A stretch of DNA of 64,000 nucleotides from Coniferiporia sulphurascens (lineage: Eukaryota > Basidiomycota > Agaricomycetes > Hymenochaetales > Hymenochaetaceae), in the NCBI GenBank assembly GCA_002794785.1, contig NBBA01000011.1, forward strand, positions 496,001 to 560,000. Direction: 5' to 3'. Shown here one piece after another: positions 33,992-47,289 of the stretch. Numbering within the stretch: the first letter of the stretch is position 1; each line of letters opens with the position of its first letter. The notes under the pieces are model-generated. The model made no database searches, was not told the origin of the DNA, and saw nothing but the letters and a program-made list of their open reading frames with translations. A program made the position numbers and the translations under genes.

Positions 33992-34582
33992 ATGGTCAAC
34001 ATTCCCAAGTGAGTGTCCTCCGCAACCTGCAGCGAAGTGGGTTATGCTGATCATCGCTTCAGGACTCGCCGAACATGTAAGGGCTCCCCGAGTCTGGTTT
34101 GAGTGCGCGTTATTCATTATGTGTTCATAGTCTGCAAGGGGAAGACGTGCAAGAAGCACACGTACGTTCTTGCTGCTTTACCCTTCTGACTCATATTTAT
34201 TAGTGTTTTATTGTAGCCCCCATAAAGTAACGCAGTACAAGAAGGGCAAGGACTCGATCTTCGCGCAAGGGAAGCGCCGTTACGACCGCAAGCAATCGGG
34301 TTACGGTGGTCAGACCAAGCCGGTCTTCCACAAAAAGGCGAAGACAACCAAGAAAGTTGTCCTTCGTCTCGAATGCACTGTATGCAAGTACAAGATGCAG
34401 CTTCCTCTGAAGCGCTGCAAGCAGTGCGTATATTTTCCGTTACCAATTGGTCTTGCGAACTGATCTGAATGCCACAGCTTCGAGCTTGGTGGTGACAAGA
34501 AGACGAAGGGTGCTGCGCTCACTTTCGTGAGTTTACACTATTACAGCCAAAGAACTAGTTCTGATGCACCCTCTTGCAGTGA
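33992..34582 (+). CDS. RPL42: Ribosomal protein eL42 (RPL42/RPL44/L36a)
   Basis: A component of the 60S subunit near the E site. Six exons: MVNIPK (33992-34008), [35 protein letters not shown]...[35 protein letters not shown], then the stop. 105 or so residues, as usual. Family marks include the two C-x-C/CxxC zinc pairs (CKGKTC, CTVC and CK) and [19 protein letters not shown]. Pro in KPVF is the position that in yeasts decides cycloheximide sensitivity (Pro sensitive). The last intron (34527-34579) separates the final Phe codon from the TGA at 34580-34582. Confidence 0.95.
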
Positions 34583-35798
34583 TTTCTTTCCTCCGCATAC
34601 TTGTCTTTGTTTTTCATCCCTCCTGCACATGCTACACCCTTGCCATGCGCTGTCTCTTATGCTGATATATAAATCAATGCAATATGGTATGAGCCAGGGC
34701 TTTGTACAACGGACTGCGAATGCTGGTGTTGATAACGTGGCAAGATTTATCCCATCCAAGAAGATCTAAACTACCGCGATCAATAGTAAGTTCATCTCCA
34801 TACTGTCGGCAGCTTCGCCATTGCCTTGCGTCTGCGGGGAGTAAAATCTTTGCGTAGATGCAACCGAGTAAGATGAATCCACTGGGAATTACTCCGACTG
34901 AAAATCTAATGCACGCTGCGTGCATGCAGTCCTTCTGCGAATGATTACGGTAGCTTTCACCGCTGGGTCGCAACCGACTGTTTCGTTCCATCTCTTAGTG
35001 CTAAGCTCTTCGCGCAGCCGTCAACTGTCCCTTTTTAGCTGCCTTCGCCGTGCTCATCAAAACGAAAAGCTGTGTTGTATCGACTCTAGACAGCATCCTT
35101 TCCCTATCCATGGCCATTGGTGATTCTTCTAGAGTTGCTTAGTTCATTAATTCTAACGTAGACGATGAACCTGAAGCTGCGCTCCTATCAATCTTGATAT
35201 TCAAAAATAGGCATCTTCATGATGGGCGTCTCGGATCTCTCTAGAAGTGGAATCGTATTTTCACAAGGAAAAGTTCTTGATCAAACGCTATCGAGATCGA
35301 CGACACGAAACATCAACTGAATTTACTTGCCCTACTTGTATACTTTTGAATATTTGCTACATCATTACCGCCGCTGTCGAATTCCACAGCCAAGGATCAT
35401 AAATTCCAAGCTTTCTGGAAGATTATTTGAAGGCCATCTGTCCCCAAATATCTTTCCGTATTCCTGGCGAAGGGTCTCAAATGACCTAGTGTCGTTCGTA
35501 TTTATACACGTTTCTGCGCCACTAATGGGCGCATCTGCTTATTATGGATGCCGCATCAGACCGCTTACGCCCGAACATCTCCGACTCTCCAGTAAACCGT
35601 TCGATCTGGCGCACTATATGCCCTAGAGATGTGCTCAAGTGCGCTTATCATTTCTTCTTGGAGGTACAAATGTCCGACTACACAACAGCTAAAACCGCTT
35701 GGTATCGAAGATCCCCCGGAGCCTGAACCACTACGACGTCTGGATATCACCTTCACCTCAGGATTTAAGCTTCTCAGACTGACGACAGCGACTTCACG
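34583..35798. other. Intergenic region, no gene recognised
   Basis: About 1.2 kb. Open frames at 35327-35626 and 35544-35726 lack any recognisable motif. An upstream exon of the next gene could be hidden here but none was supported. Confidence 0.45.
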
Positions 35799-37515
35799 AT
35801 GCATTCAATTCGTTCTGGTGTGGAGCCAGTTGATCCTAGCGTGGTTCCTTTTGTCGTCTCCATATTGGATAGGAGTTTGCACTTTGAAGTGGCCATTGCG
35901 TCTCTCTTGGTATATGATACTAGTAAGTCCCGCCCCGTCGATTTTGTCTCGTGCCGAGTTCAATATCCCCCTAGTCATCGCCATGGATAAAGAGGTGGGT
36001 TGAACCCACACTCGTGATCAATGTGGTGTTGCTTGCTATCTTAATTCTGAATTCGCGTATTACCTCTTTCTAGGTTAAATATTTCTGGGTACGTCATCTC
36101 TTCGATGCTCTATTAAATATTCTATTAAAAGCGCAGCCTTAAAGAAATCTCCTGGTAGTTTTGTTAGTTTGGTGTACTTTTCGGTCAGTGCTTTATCATT
36201 AGAAGTAATACCATATTTGCTGACCGCGAAGTGAATGGTCCGACAAAACTCGCAGAACCGTTATATCGGAGTTTTCTCGGCCCTGGTGAACATTCCGTGT
36301 AAGTGCACCCCAAACACCTCTAGATGTCCGATGTCTCTTCATACGAACTAGTATTGACCTTGTTTCCTCAGCTTTTACGCTCCACGTAAACGAAGAACTG
36401 TGAGTTTATATGGAAGTCCTAAAGGTTCGATTGATTTGAAACTAATTACCAACTGCTTAAAAAAAGGTGTACGCAACCAAGACTCGATGGTGACGATGTC
36501 AAAACAAAGCACTGAAATTAAGCAGGTCTGGCTAGTTTCTGGGGACATACCATCGCCGGTGAGTCCCCCAGTTGCATTCTTGGCTCAATGCTCACCCCAG
36601 CACAGACTTGATAAGCATTCTCCTGATCGACTGTACGCCGCCACCGATTGATTGAGTATGCTGTATCAATTAATTACCTGGTCCTGTCCCCACTCAGATA
36701 TCCTCTTAATGAGGGTTCTGGCGCTATATGATAACAGTAAGTCATCCCGCGTCCATCTACGTGTGGCCGTGTGATCGGCTAAGTCACCATTAGAGCGGAG
36801 GGTAGCTGTATGCCTCAGGATACTCTTTGTCTTGGAGGCGGCTTCCATGGCAGGCATCCTCCTCTACACTAATATATACGAAGGGGGTAGGTACTAACTT
36901 GCATCACTGCCACCGTTTTGACTTCCCTCAAACTTCAATTCCATTCTCAGTCTCCGTGGGAGGACTTGCAAAAGACGCCACAGCATGCGGAGTTAACAGA
37001 ACCATCCCGCAGTTATGGTCGCCGCTATTTTGGTCTGTACCAACCACAAAGCGACCCCTTTTCTAAGACTGATTCGGGCCTAGGTCCGCTCCTCTAGTGT
37101 ATGGATCCATTCTGACGATCCTCGCCCTCTACAAAGCGTCGGAGTTCTGGAGGTTATCTACCGGTTTTAGTGGCCTCAGCATCGTGAAGATCCTCATCGA
37201 AGACCAGGCTGTCTACTTCTTTGTGTACGTCCCCCTCCCTTTCTATTTACCAGTCCCCGGTCTGAAGCATATCTCCAACCGGCACTTCGCAGGGTACTGT
37301 TATGCAGCGTTGCAAACATAGTCGCGGATAGTCCTCACGTCATTCTCCCCGACTATGCCGTAGTTATCGTCTTGAACATACTCTCTAGTACGAGCCTTCT
37401 CTGTATCCTAGGGAGCCGCCTGTTGGTTCACTTGAAGGAAGCAGGAGAGAGAGGGTTCAACGGGGGGACGAGCTACAGGACGGCGGTGGCTATGAGCGAT
37501 ATGGTGTTCTCCTGA
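35799..37515 (+). CDS. DUF6533-type multi-pass membrane protein
   Basis: The start ATG 35799 is chosen because SLHFEVAIASLLVYDT runs straight into the family motif when a 44-nt-range intron is removed (LLVYDTIIAMDKEVKYFW). It continues through short exons KSPGSFVSLVYFS and NRYIGVFSALVNIP, giving the expected W..p.s..s.lYf..RY pattern. Later exons carry membrane helices: ILLMRVLALYDN, ILFVLEAASMAGILLYTNIY, SILTILALYKASEFW, VKILIEDQAVYFFV, NILSSTSLLCILGSRLLVHL. Stop at 37513. About seven helices expected. The family is large in agaricomycetes and its function is unknown. Several middle exon borders (36300-37090) are uncertain, so the gene may also be decayed there. Confidence 0.72.
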
Positions 37516-38094
37516 CACCAAGGATTATTTGGTTGACATTGTGTAACAATTGCGCCGGAACGTTTCACCCCTATACAATGCCTATCCTGTAAATGTGACA
37601 AACAATAGGAACTTCGCTTCTAGTGCTTTTATCTTTTAGTTTCTCTCCACGTGCAAGGTCGAATGACGCTCTAATTGTTCGAAACACATCGTGAGTACAA
37701 TATTAGTGATTCAAGGCATTCATGAGATTTATAAAGTACGGCCATGAGATAATGCTAAATAAACGTAAAACTGTGCGAAGTTCGAAAGTCGTTGCGATTC
37801 GAGATCGAATAAAATAGAGAAAAAAGGGGGGAAAGCAGACAACAAGGGGCAGAATGAGCGGTGACGGTCGTCCGAAAACCGATGGCCAAGAGTCGTAATC
37901 CTAATGAATCCGTGTGATGTGAGTATTTAGTGTGGAGGACAAATGAATAAACAGGTCTTGCATGCAAGATGACATATATAATGGGTGAGTGAGGTATGAA
38001 CAATCTCCAAGACGAGCACGGATTAGAAAGAGAGGAGGTGCACAGGGTTTAGTGAAGAGTCGAGATGTTGACGTCGATAAGATGGTACCAAGAA
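37516..38094. other. Intergenic region, convergent genes
   Basis: About 580 bp between the 3' ends of the DUF6533 gene and HMG-CoA reductase. No gene seen. Confidence 0.5.
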
Positions 38095-41000
38095 TCAGTT
38101 TTTCGCCTCTAACTCTGCCTTCTCCTGGTCCCCTTTCTCGGCATCTGCATCAGTGTCTGCATTTGATACTGGCACATTTTCCTGTGCCTGCGAGGGCACT
38201 AAGGTAGTTGCATCGCTTTGCACAACAGGGCCTACCACTGCAACCTGCGATACCTCTTGCACTTCCTCCTTCTCTCGCTCGCGCTCTACTGCAGCAGCTT
38301 CGGCCGCAGCGCGCGCAGGCGCCGGTGTATGTACACCAGAGTACGCCGCAAGACTTGGTGGGATGCCGAGTTCCGCAGGTCCGGGTGTCGCAACAACCTT
38401 TGCAACCGGGCCAGGTGTAACTGGGCGGGACGCCGCGGGAGTGTTCACCGCGCTTCGGTTGTGTGCCATATGAGCCCTGATGAGATGGCCGGCCGCAAGG
38501 GCGGCCAGAAGCGAAAGTTCTCCGGCCATGACCGACGCGGCGATGACGCGTGCCAAACGTTGTGCGTTCGCGCCGGGAGTGGTCGGGTGCGCACCGCGCA
38601 GGCCAAGAATATCGAGTACGGCTCCCTGCGGCGCGAGTACTGTCCCACCGCCGACGGTACCAACTTCAATTGACGGCATCGTTACCGACATGCGGAGATC
38701 CACACCGCCATTCGTCCTATCGAGCAAAATGAAGTATAATATTTTAGTACGACCGTGAAGTGCAATTCAAAGAAAAAATACGCACGGTTCCATAAGTGTT
38801 ATACAATTTGAACTTTCAACATTCTGAGCAGGGTCCTGACCAGTCGCAAGGAAGATCGCGGTAAGAATGTTCGCTGCATGAGCGTTAAATCCGCCGACGG
38901 AACCCGCCATCGCGCTTCCAATCAAGTTCTTCTTCACGTTCAAGTTGCATAGATCCTGTACAGTCGTCTTGAGCACGCTCTGAACTACCTTGCCAGGAAT
39001 GATCGCCTCGGCGACGACGCTCTTCCCACGTCCCTCAATCCAATTGATCGCGGCCGGTTTCTTGTCTGTGCAGTAGTTTCCTGACAACGCAAGGACAAAC
39101 ATCTGAGGGAAACGGTCGCGCAAAGCACCAAGTGCTGCCTCCGTTCCCTTTGATATCATGTTCATGCCCATTGCGTCGCCCGTGCGAGTTGCAAAACGAA
39201 CGAAAAGCGTCCGACCAGCCAGGGCACACTTCACACCGACCAACCGCGCAAAGCGACTCGTTGCCTCAAATGCCGAGCGCAGCGCCTCAGCACCCTCGGG
39301 ACCCTCAATCCATGCCATCGCCTGTGCCGCTTCTGCTGCGCTAGGGAAATCAATCGCAGGGCCACGCGTCATCGCGTCGCGCGTGAGGACCGTCGTAACT
39401 CCACCACCTGCGTTGAGCGCCTTGCATCCACGCGACGTCGATGCGACCAGGGTGCCCTCGGCAGTAGCCATCGGAATTGGGAAAGATTCACCGTCAACAT
39501 TAAGCGGACCCGCGATACCAAGGGGAATAGGGATATAGCCGACCACGTTCTCGCAACACGCGCCAAACACACGTTCGTACGCATAATCCTTCATCGGGAT
39601 ATCCGAGTATTCCAGTGTCTTTGTCCGTGAAGCGCGAGCTATTCAAGAAACCCATCAATCACCATTCCCGTAAATTGACACTAGAGAACAAAACTTACAA
39701 ACGAGGGCCCTTCGGATTTTGACAGCACGCTCATAGTTTTCAAGCATTTTCTCGAGCGCGTACGGCTGTATCTTTCCGTACTGGCTGAGCATCACGACTT
39801 CCTCGTCATTCAACAGCGCAAGCGACATGCTCACGGGGCGGGGGCCGTTCTCGAAGATATCAAGACATGCTTCGAGACTGCGCACCTCGCCGTACATAAC
39901 CGGCTCCTTCGGCTCAGACGACGAATTAGAACCAGAGGCTTCGGATACCTGTGCAAGCTTTCGATCCACTAAATCGAGCGGGAGCGAATGAGGATGGGGG
40001 CGAACAGGCTGTGGACGAACGAGCTGCATTGGCGTGGATTCAGTAATGCGTGCCGATGGAATACCAACGTCTGCAGAAGCGGGAGTGTCGACCTGGACAT
40101 TGTTAACAGCAATTTCCGTCGCAACTATGGGCGCAAATTTGGTACCAGACGACACACTCCCATTGTAAGCTTCGACAGCACTGTCCTCCACATCAATCGA
40201 GGGGGGGCCCCAAACAAAGCCAGTCCCCCTCCGTTTGCGGGGACGCACTTGGTCTAGCTGAAGGACCGGTTCTTCCTTCTCCTCACTCACGCTCGTCTCC
40301 ACTCCTTTGCTATCATCCTCGGCCCCCTCCTCAGTCTCGCGCACCACGCCCAGGTTCGCTGCCGAGAATCTCACACCAAGGCCCCATCCACTACCGGCAG
40401 CCATAGTACCAAAACCGGCTCCACCCAAAGCACCAGCAGCGATCCCACGCAGAAGCACCGTGTTGAGCAGAAGACTTAAAACAAGGCTGAGTGAGATCCA
40501 CTTCGAGAGTACGGGGTCGCCAACGAGACCGGTCCATGCAGAAAGGAAGGCGTCCCACGAATTCTGAGTCTCCCTAGGGCTTTGGCTGTCCTTCTCGTGT
40601 TGGCTAGATGGACCCGAGTCGTTAATAGCTTGACCTTGCGACTGGGACCGAGGCTGGACCTTCGCAAGCGAAAGTGGGGCCACATGCACAAATAGCGGCG
40701 GGCTGATCTTCACCAGAAGCTCTCTGTCAGATTCCCCAACACCCTCAGTACTGTTTTCGCCCATTGTAATACTTCCCCCCTGGACAGCAGAGACTAATCG
40801 GTCGAGAGCACTGGCTACTGCGGGCGCTGTAATGTCCACAACGCGGATCCCAGGCGTCTCCATAGCGCCGACGTCAACGCCGTGAACACCCGCACTTGTA
40901 CTGTGGGTACCAGATGGATGAGTAACGTGCGTGGCAGGGCCATTAATGCGCGCGATGGCGGTAGCGGGCGTGAGTGTCGTGCAAAGGTTGAGCACATGCA

Positions 41001-43175
41001 AGGTCACAAACGAAACAATCTAATGGAGACATCGCGTCAGCACGCCACTGGATGCGGAATATGAATATAAAAGCCAACGAAAAGAAATACGCACAACAAG
41101 CAGTTTTAACCGTGCCACAGGGTCCTGTCGCTGTTCTCGCTCTCTGTGTTGCCTCATTTCCTGCCCTTCCCTCTTTTCTCTTTCCTTCTCGCTGGCATAT
41201 AGCGTCCGTCGCTTCATCGCGCTCGGTGGCATGCCAACACTGAGATCTTGCGATGAGCTAGATGTCGAGGACGGAAGTCCCTTCGATTTAAAAGTGGGAG
41301 AACCCATACGACTCGCTGTGCGCGAAGGGGCCGCGGAGGCAGAGGCCGAAGCAGAAGAACGCATATATTTGATGCGTTTGACCTATTAGCAAAAATAGGT
41401 CAGGATTGAAAGAAAAATATTTGGATGTAGACAAATATGGAACACAGGGAGATCCGGATGTAAAGGAGATTTGCGCGCGCTTCGCGGGCGCAAATTGAGC
41501 AAGAAGCCCAGCAGCCGGTATAGCCAAAAGCCTCCAGGGAATTGCCAGTATCGCCATCGTCACTGGATCCACATGAATAGAAAAGAAACCGAAACAAATA
41601 TGAACAAGGTCAGGGGTGTGTCCGAGATGGCGTAAAAACGCCAAACGGTAAAGCACAAAAGGAACAGGGGATAAAAAATGGAAGAAAGCAAGCGATAACG
41701 CGGCGCTCAGGGACAGCTACAAGAACAAAAGGTACAACCACGATTACACAATTGTGATGGCGAGAAATGAAATTCGGAATTAAAAGTGGCTTCCAACTCG
41801 TGAAACCGGTCCAACAAAACAAGGCACGAAATGGAAGAATGTACGAAAGAAAATACGTCCGATAACATCGGCACCGGTAATGGTGACGTCGGACATCGGA
41901 AGATGGAGCGGTGATGACGACGCCCAACGGAGGCCACGACTGCCAGTTTGCGAAGAAAAGAAAAAGAAAGTAATGGAAACTCACCTCAATCATGACGCCC
42001 ATTACAGCGATATAGAATGTGACTCCACTCAAACAATCAAGACTCAAGATGAGCGCGGCGAGAGCGCACATTTCGCGAAGTCCTCCGACACGGGATGATG
42101 CACCGACAGTGAGAACGAAAATCTCTAGCGCGTAGTCGCGGAGGACGGCATTGCCGACGCGGTCGAGTGCCTCTAGGAGCACCGCACTTGCAGGTTTCAT
42201 GACGGGCGGCGAGGGAGCTGCACGAGTTCGCGGACCACCGGGCGTAATGGTTCCGTCGTTGGTTTGCAGGGCAGGAACGGGTGCATACAAATGCTCGTGC
42301 GTGAAGACCGCGCGTGCGAGTCGAAGCGGTTTATCAAATCCGACGGTGCACACAAGGAAAGGTAGCGCCTCTGTGAGCAGAACGGGGTCGACGGGGATGC
42401 CGAGGTGCAGCGCAACGGGAAGCGCGAGCACAAACGCAAGTGTGCTGCTCACCAAGATCGCAGCGGCGAGCCAGAAGTGGGAGCCAAGGGCGCGTGTCGC
42501 AGCGACAAGACGGAAGAAGGTCGCGTGCATGAGTACATAACCAGCGAGCACAAGTAGAATATCGAGGCTGTCTGCCGCGCGTGCGAGCTCGGAGAAGCGG
42601 TATACGAGTGCGCGCAACGCGTACGCGGCCCAACGACCGTGACGGAGCAGTTCGGTGGGGGATGGCGATGCTTCAAGCGTCAAACGCGCGTCCGGAACGA
42701 GGACCTGACCGCGTCTGAGCGCGGCGACGACGGGGTCGCGTGCACCAGACGGGAGCGCGAGTGTGAGGGTCGCGGACCGTTCGCCAGTGGTAAGGAAGGA
42801 AAAGGCGGCAGACTCTGAAAGATGCGAGGTCGCATTGGCGAGAGCAGCACTGAGCTCTGGGTCGTCTAGCGAGGCCGCCGATGAAGACCTTTTGCCGGAC
42901 CTGGAGTCGAGACTGAAGACCACCTGCTGGAGTTCAAGACGCTGCGAGCCCGCCGCGTGCCAAAGGTCTTCCGGAACGGCCGCCCACTCGTCCGCGTGGA
43001 GGAGGGCATGGGCGGGCCTGAGAGCGGCGGGAATGGAGGGTGAGAGGAAAGTGGAGTGCCTTATGGCGTCGAGGACATGGAAGTAGGCGAGCGTGGCAAG
43101 AATGAAACCGCAGACGATGAGCTCTATGGGATTGCGGGCAGCGCGCGCGGCAAGCGGCCGCAGTAGGGCGCGCAT
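38095..43175 (-). CDS. HMG1: HMG-CoA reductase
   Basis: The rate-limiting NADPH-dependent enzyme of the mevalonate pathway, in the ER membrane. ATG 43175. The N-terminal membrane part carries a sterol-sensing domain ([59 protein letters not shown]), then a long disordered linker and the catalytic domain from about 39850: [36 protein letters not shown], catalytic Glu in [25 protein letters not shown], catalytic Lys in [11 protein letters not shown], catalytic Asp in [24 protein letters not shown], and catalytic His in [15 protein letters not shown]. The C-terminal tail (about 38100-38430) is a long low-complexity Pro/Ala/Glu extension. One intron in the membrane region (41383-41984) is about 600 nt, ten times the others. 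Confidence 0.96.
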
Positions 43176-43235
43176 CGTCGGGAGGCGGGGGGCGGGGGAG
43201 CGGGGACGGGGGGGAGGAGGGGGAGGAGGAACGGG
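43176..43235 (-). promoter_or_regulatory. G-rich/C-rich tract at the HMG-CoA reductase start
   Basis: Immediately 5' of the ATG, the plus strand has many runs of three to seven G (43180-43229), so the gene's sense strand is a pyrimidine-rich leader. The plus strand could form a G-quadruplex. Function inferred only from composition. Confidence 0.45.
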
Positions 43236-45473
43236 AGAACAGAGCAGAGAAAAGTCGTATGTTATAGTAGCGCGAGTCCCTTTTGATTACATCAGCGCTG
43301 TGGAATGCAGGGAATCGGGACTAAATTACGTGATCGTTCCTTACACAATCCCCTCGGCTACCCGCTCACACCGCGTCTTCCCTCGACCACAGGTATGAAC
43401 GTCCTGCCCTCGTCCACGCATTTTGAACAATGTTCTCTATCAATATTAATGAGTATTCTTGGCGGGCCTTGTACTTGACCCCAGACTCGTGTTTTCGTTC
43501 TGAACTTCTTGACGTCCCACAACTCGTACGCCATACCGCTGCTCTCTGAGTCTATCTTCCGCAACAGTCGTATCATTAATCACTAGCAGGCTGTCCTCCA
43601 CGACTGCACCCATTTATATCCTGCAGAAACAATCCACCTAAGACATCCGGTTTCACCTTCCAAGTCAACATCAAAACGACCGGCTTTCCGGTGCGCTCTC
43701 AGGTTCTAGATCAATGTTGCGCACGGAAGGTGGCTGTAAAGGCCGCGATTAGGAGAAGAAACGCTGTGCTCCGGGGCTGCGATGGATGCGGAACGAAGCG
43801 GGACCAAAAGAAACAACCTCGCAGTTCGCGGATGTGGCTAATCCGTGTCGCTCGCCGCGTCACCAGGAATGCCGTACAAAGTCAAATCGTCTACTGCTTT
43901 CACTCGTCCGCATGCCCACTACAGATTCACGTCCGTCGACTTCCATCTAGCCTCTCATCTGCGCTGGCATGGATCTAGTCTTGGTCTGCACATCGGTCCT
44001 GTATGCCAGGGGAATCGAGACAGCTTTATCCAAGACAACTCTGCGCTGCAACCCACAATCTAGACGCTCGTTTCTGGCTTCCATTTACAAGCTAAATAAA
44101 GTCGCATGCATACACGCGCCTGTTCCGACCGCCGCCGCCAGGTGAAACGGATCGTCACGCAATTGTCTGCCCCGATGTCTTAAAAATGATATCACTATCT
44201 TGCATTCTAACCCGCTACATCCTCCCGTGGCACTGTCCAACGTCTTGTCTCTGGTGTACAAGCTGATGAATGCACTTGTACCGGTACCGCAGATACAACA
44301 TCAATATCATCCAAACTGGTGCAACCGCCACGCCTACGGACAACACACAGACAGTTCACCGACGTGCCTTGACTCAGATAGGCCGTAAGCAGACACACGT
44401 TCGTTCAGTCAGCATCACATTTATACGGTAACGCCAGAATTCCAAGTCAAACTCCGGATGCTGACTAGCACCAGCGTCTTCATCCACTCCCGCAGCCTTC
44501 ATCACGACATTCCGCCAGCAGGAGAATGTTCGTCCGGTATTAAATCCATTCGCCGTTTAAGCACATTAATCTCCCGGTTCAGCTGACAACTCGCACCGGA
44601 CATAAGGACATAAGTAACCCCTAAGCCGAGATAATCGGACATAAATATTTTTCAAAAAACGGGTAAAACGATTACTTACATATAGACACTGACGTCTGGC
44701 CATCGAGCATAAACGTTCTTTGCCCGGACTCCGGGATTGCGCTAGGTCGAAGGACCACGGCGTAAAGCGGCGTAGACCGTTTCTAATATCTCAACACGCA
44801 AGGTCGACTGCGGGTGCCCCCGCCAATCACAATCCCCGGGCCTATTTGCAAAGCCTCCATGTACAAGCACCCTGACCCATTATAGATGCCGTACTACCAC
44901 CTTAGAGTCTTTTCATGCGGATAAACGTCGCATCCATCTGCAGATACCGGTCCGGCCCTTGTCCAGCGTGCCGCCATGTACAGGGACAAAGACGTAGTGC
45001 ATACTGTGTAAAACACTAGAAATAGCGTAGTCTACCGAGAGATCGGACGCGGCCTCTCCTGCATCTCCCGCAGGAAAGTATTGATTTTAATTAGCAGGGT
45101 CTGCAGATGCAGATCCGATGTACAAGATGAGGTTTGTATTTAATACAGGTGCGTCTAGAAGCGGAAGGCCCAAAGCACACAGGAACGTTTGCGCACGCCG
45201 GCGGCGAGCTATGACCCTCTGAACACGATGGATTATCTAGGGCTAGAGAACGGGACTTCTGACAGTCAAATATGCTCATAAATGCGCATTAGTCGTCAAC
45301 ACCTTTAGTATGTCGAGTGTTGGTATTCCGGCGAAGTCCGTGCACGAGAAATAATAACGTAATCATAAGATGACATAATCCTCACTTATTTTGCAAGGGC
45401 GTCTGAGCCAAACAAACAAGAGCGCCCCGTGCGAGTCTCGTCACAGCGTCTCCGGTCGAGCACAACACCAGCC
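43236..45473. other. Long intergenic region, no gene recognised
   Basis: About 2.2 kb between the divergent HMG-CoA reductase and KH-protein genes, the longest gene-free stretch outside the transposon nest. A 72-codon ATG frame on the minus strand at 43358-43576 has no recognisable family. No tRNA or repeat was seen. Confidence 0.5.
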
Positions 45474-47007
45474 ATGTCTTCAAAACGTAAATGGGACCAG
45501 GCTGGCCCTGCCGACGACGACGGCGTGCCCTCCTCCAAGGTCCAGCGCGCCGACGACTCCAAGTCTGCGACCGACGCCGCCGCAGCCGCTGCAGCCATCG
45601 CCGCCAAAATCGCCGCCCAGTTCGCTGGTAGCCCACCCGCCTCAGGCTCGGGCTCTGCCTCGGGCACCGGCACCGCCCTGGGCCCGAAAGACCCCTTCGA
45701 CGGCGCGTTCACACACGACATCGACATCAACGACATCCGCAACCGTTACCTGCTCACCAAGGGCTCGACCCAGGAGCAGATACACACCGACACCGGCGCG
45801 TCGGTGACGACCAAGGGCGTATGGTACCCCGACCGCACCAAGGCAACCGAGAAGGACCCCCCGCTGTACTTGCACATCTCCGCCTCCTCGCAGGAGATGC
45901 TCGATATTGCGATTACGCGGGTCAACGAGCTCATCGCAATCGACATGGGGTCGCTTGTCGAGGACAAAAAAGACATGCGCAGGGAACGAGTGCGTTCACG
46001 TCCCTTCTATATCTACTACGTTTTTATACTTATGCATCCGACTTGTTTAGAGGAAATGGCCAGAGGAGAAACTCAACGTCGGTCTCGAAACGCTGCGCAA
46101 CTTCAACGTGCGCGCCAAGGTCGTCGGGCCCTCAGGCATGTTCGTCAAGTACATCCAGACGGAGACGGGCACTCGCGTTCAAATCAAAGGCTTGGGCTCC
46201 GGCTTCATAGACGCCGAAACAGGCCGCGAGTCTGACGAGCCTATGCACATCCACATCACGTATGTATATCCTCCTTTTCTCTTTATATATTTTATCGCTT
46301 ATTTCTTGTTTGCTTTTTTGTAGGGGTCCGGATGAGGGTCAGGTTGCGCGCGCAAAGGTTTTAACTGATGACCTTCTCGAGGTTGTACGCTCGGAACATG
46401 TCAAAGCGAGGTCGGCCATGCAGCAGCAACAGATGGAACTGCACCAGGCTCAGGCTGCGTATGCAGCGTATAGCGGCTACGGGGTACGTATTTTCCTCCA
46501 CAACTGCGCATGTCCCAAAGCTGTACCTGTGTCCCGAGAGTGCGAGAATTCGCTAATCCTATGTCTAGGGATACGCGCCCCAGCCTCCCTCAGCTCCTGC
46601 ACCCCCTCCACCGCCGGGCGAAGCCCCTCCCCCTCCGCCTGGTGCGCCTCCTCCGGCCCCCGATGGGTCACAGCCGCCTCCGCCTCCCGGTGCGTCCGCT
46701 GCTGGCGGTGCCCCTTCAGCGAGCGACCAGGACGCCTACGCACAGTACTGGTAAAGTACACTTTCTTCGGTCTTATATCCATGTATTCACGTTCGATCTC
46801 TCATTTAGGGCTGCCTACGGATATGATGTTACCTCTCCACAATTTAAGGAGTGGCAGGCGCAGCAACAGCAACAGTACGCCCAATACTACGCCCAAACTG
46901 GCTACGGTGCTGGGGCAACCGGTACTTCTCCACCCCCGCCGAATGGAGCCCCGCCCCCACCGCCTCCGCCTGCGGGTGAACCTGCACCCCCGCCGCCGCC
47001 GTCGTAG
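45474..47007 (+). CDS. KH-domain RNA-binding protein, KHDC4/BLOM7-like
   Basis: ATG 45474 (MSSKRKWDQAGPADDDGVPS), a basic N-terminus. Two KH-type modules: the first around DIDINDIRNRYLLTKGSTQE, VTTKGVWYPDRTKATE and PPLYLHISA, the second with the GxxG loop GPSG (VRAKVVGPSGMFVKYIQTET) followed by TRVQIKGLGSGF and EPMHIHITGP. A C-terminal half rich in Pro, Gln and Tyr (QQQQYAQYYAQTGYGAGA, long Pro tracts) resembles splicing-factor tails. This domain order matches the KHDC4/BLOM7 family, linked to pre-mRNA splicing. Five exons with introns of about 50-60 nt; first exon ends 45989. Nuclear location is inferred. Confidence 0.85.
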
Positions 47008-47289
47008 AAAAAGTATTTATTTTGTCCAGAGGGAGTTATCTATGCCGATCTTGGGCGGTTATAGCTCATGCCGTTTTTCCCTTTATTTTTTTTCCGCTGT
47101 CATCCATAGTCTTTATCTGCTGTCTTGCTTTACTTCCACGAACTCTAGTGAGAAAAGATCACAGAAAATTCAATTTCTTCTCGTTCACATAAAATCATCG
47201 CGATGAATGTGTGCGGCAGTGCCGAGAGAAAAAAAATGACCGATCTCCTCCCTGCCTGATACGTCGACCAGCACGTCTCCGGCGTACCT
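47008..47289. other. Short intergenic spacer
   Basis: Only 282 bp separate the KH-protein stop and the next ATG on the same strand. It must hold a terminator and a promoter. Confidence 0.5.

Noticed and set aside
43358..43576. A 72-codon minus-strand gene
   Set aside because: It has an ATG but no family signal, no clear splice partners, and lies in a long gene-free region.
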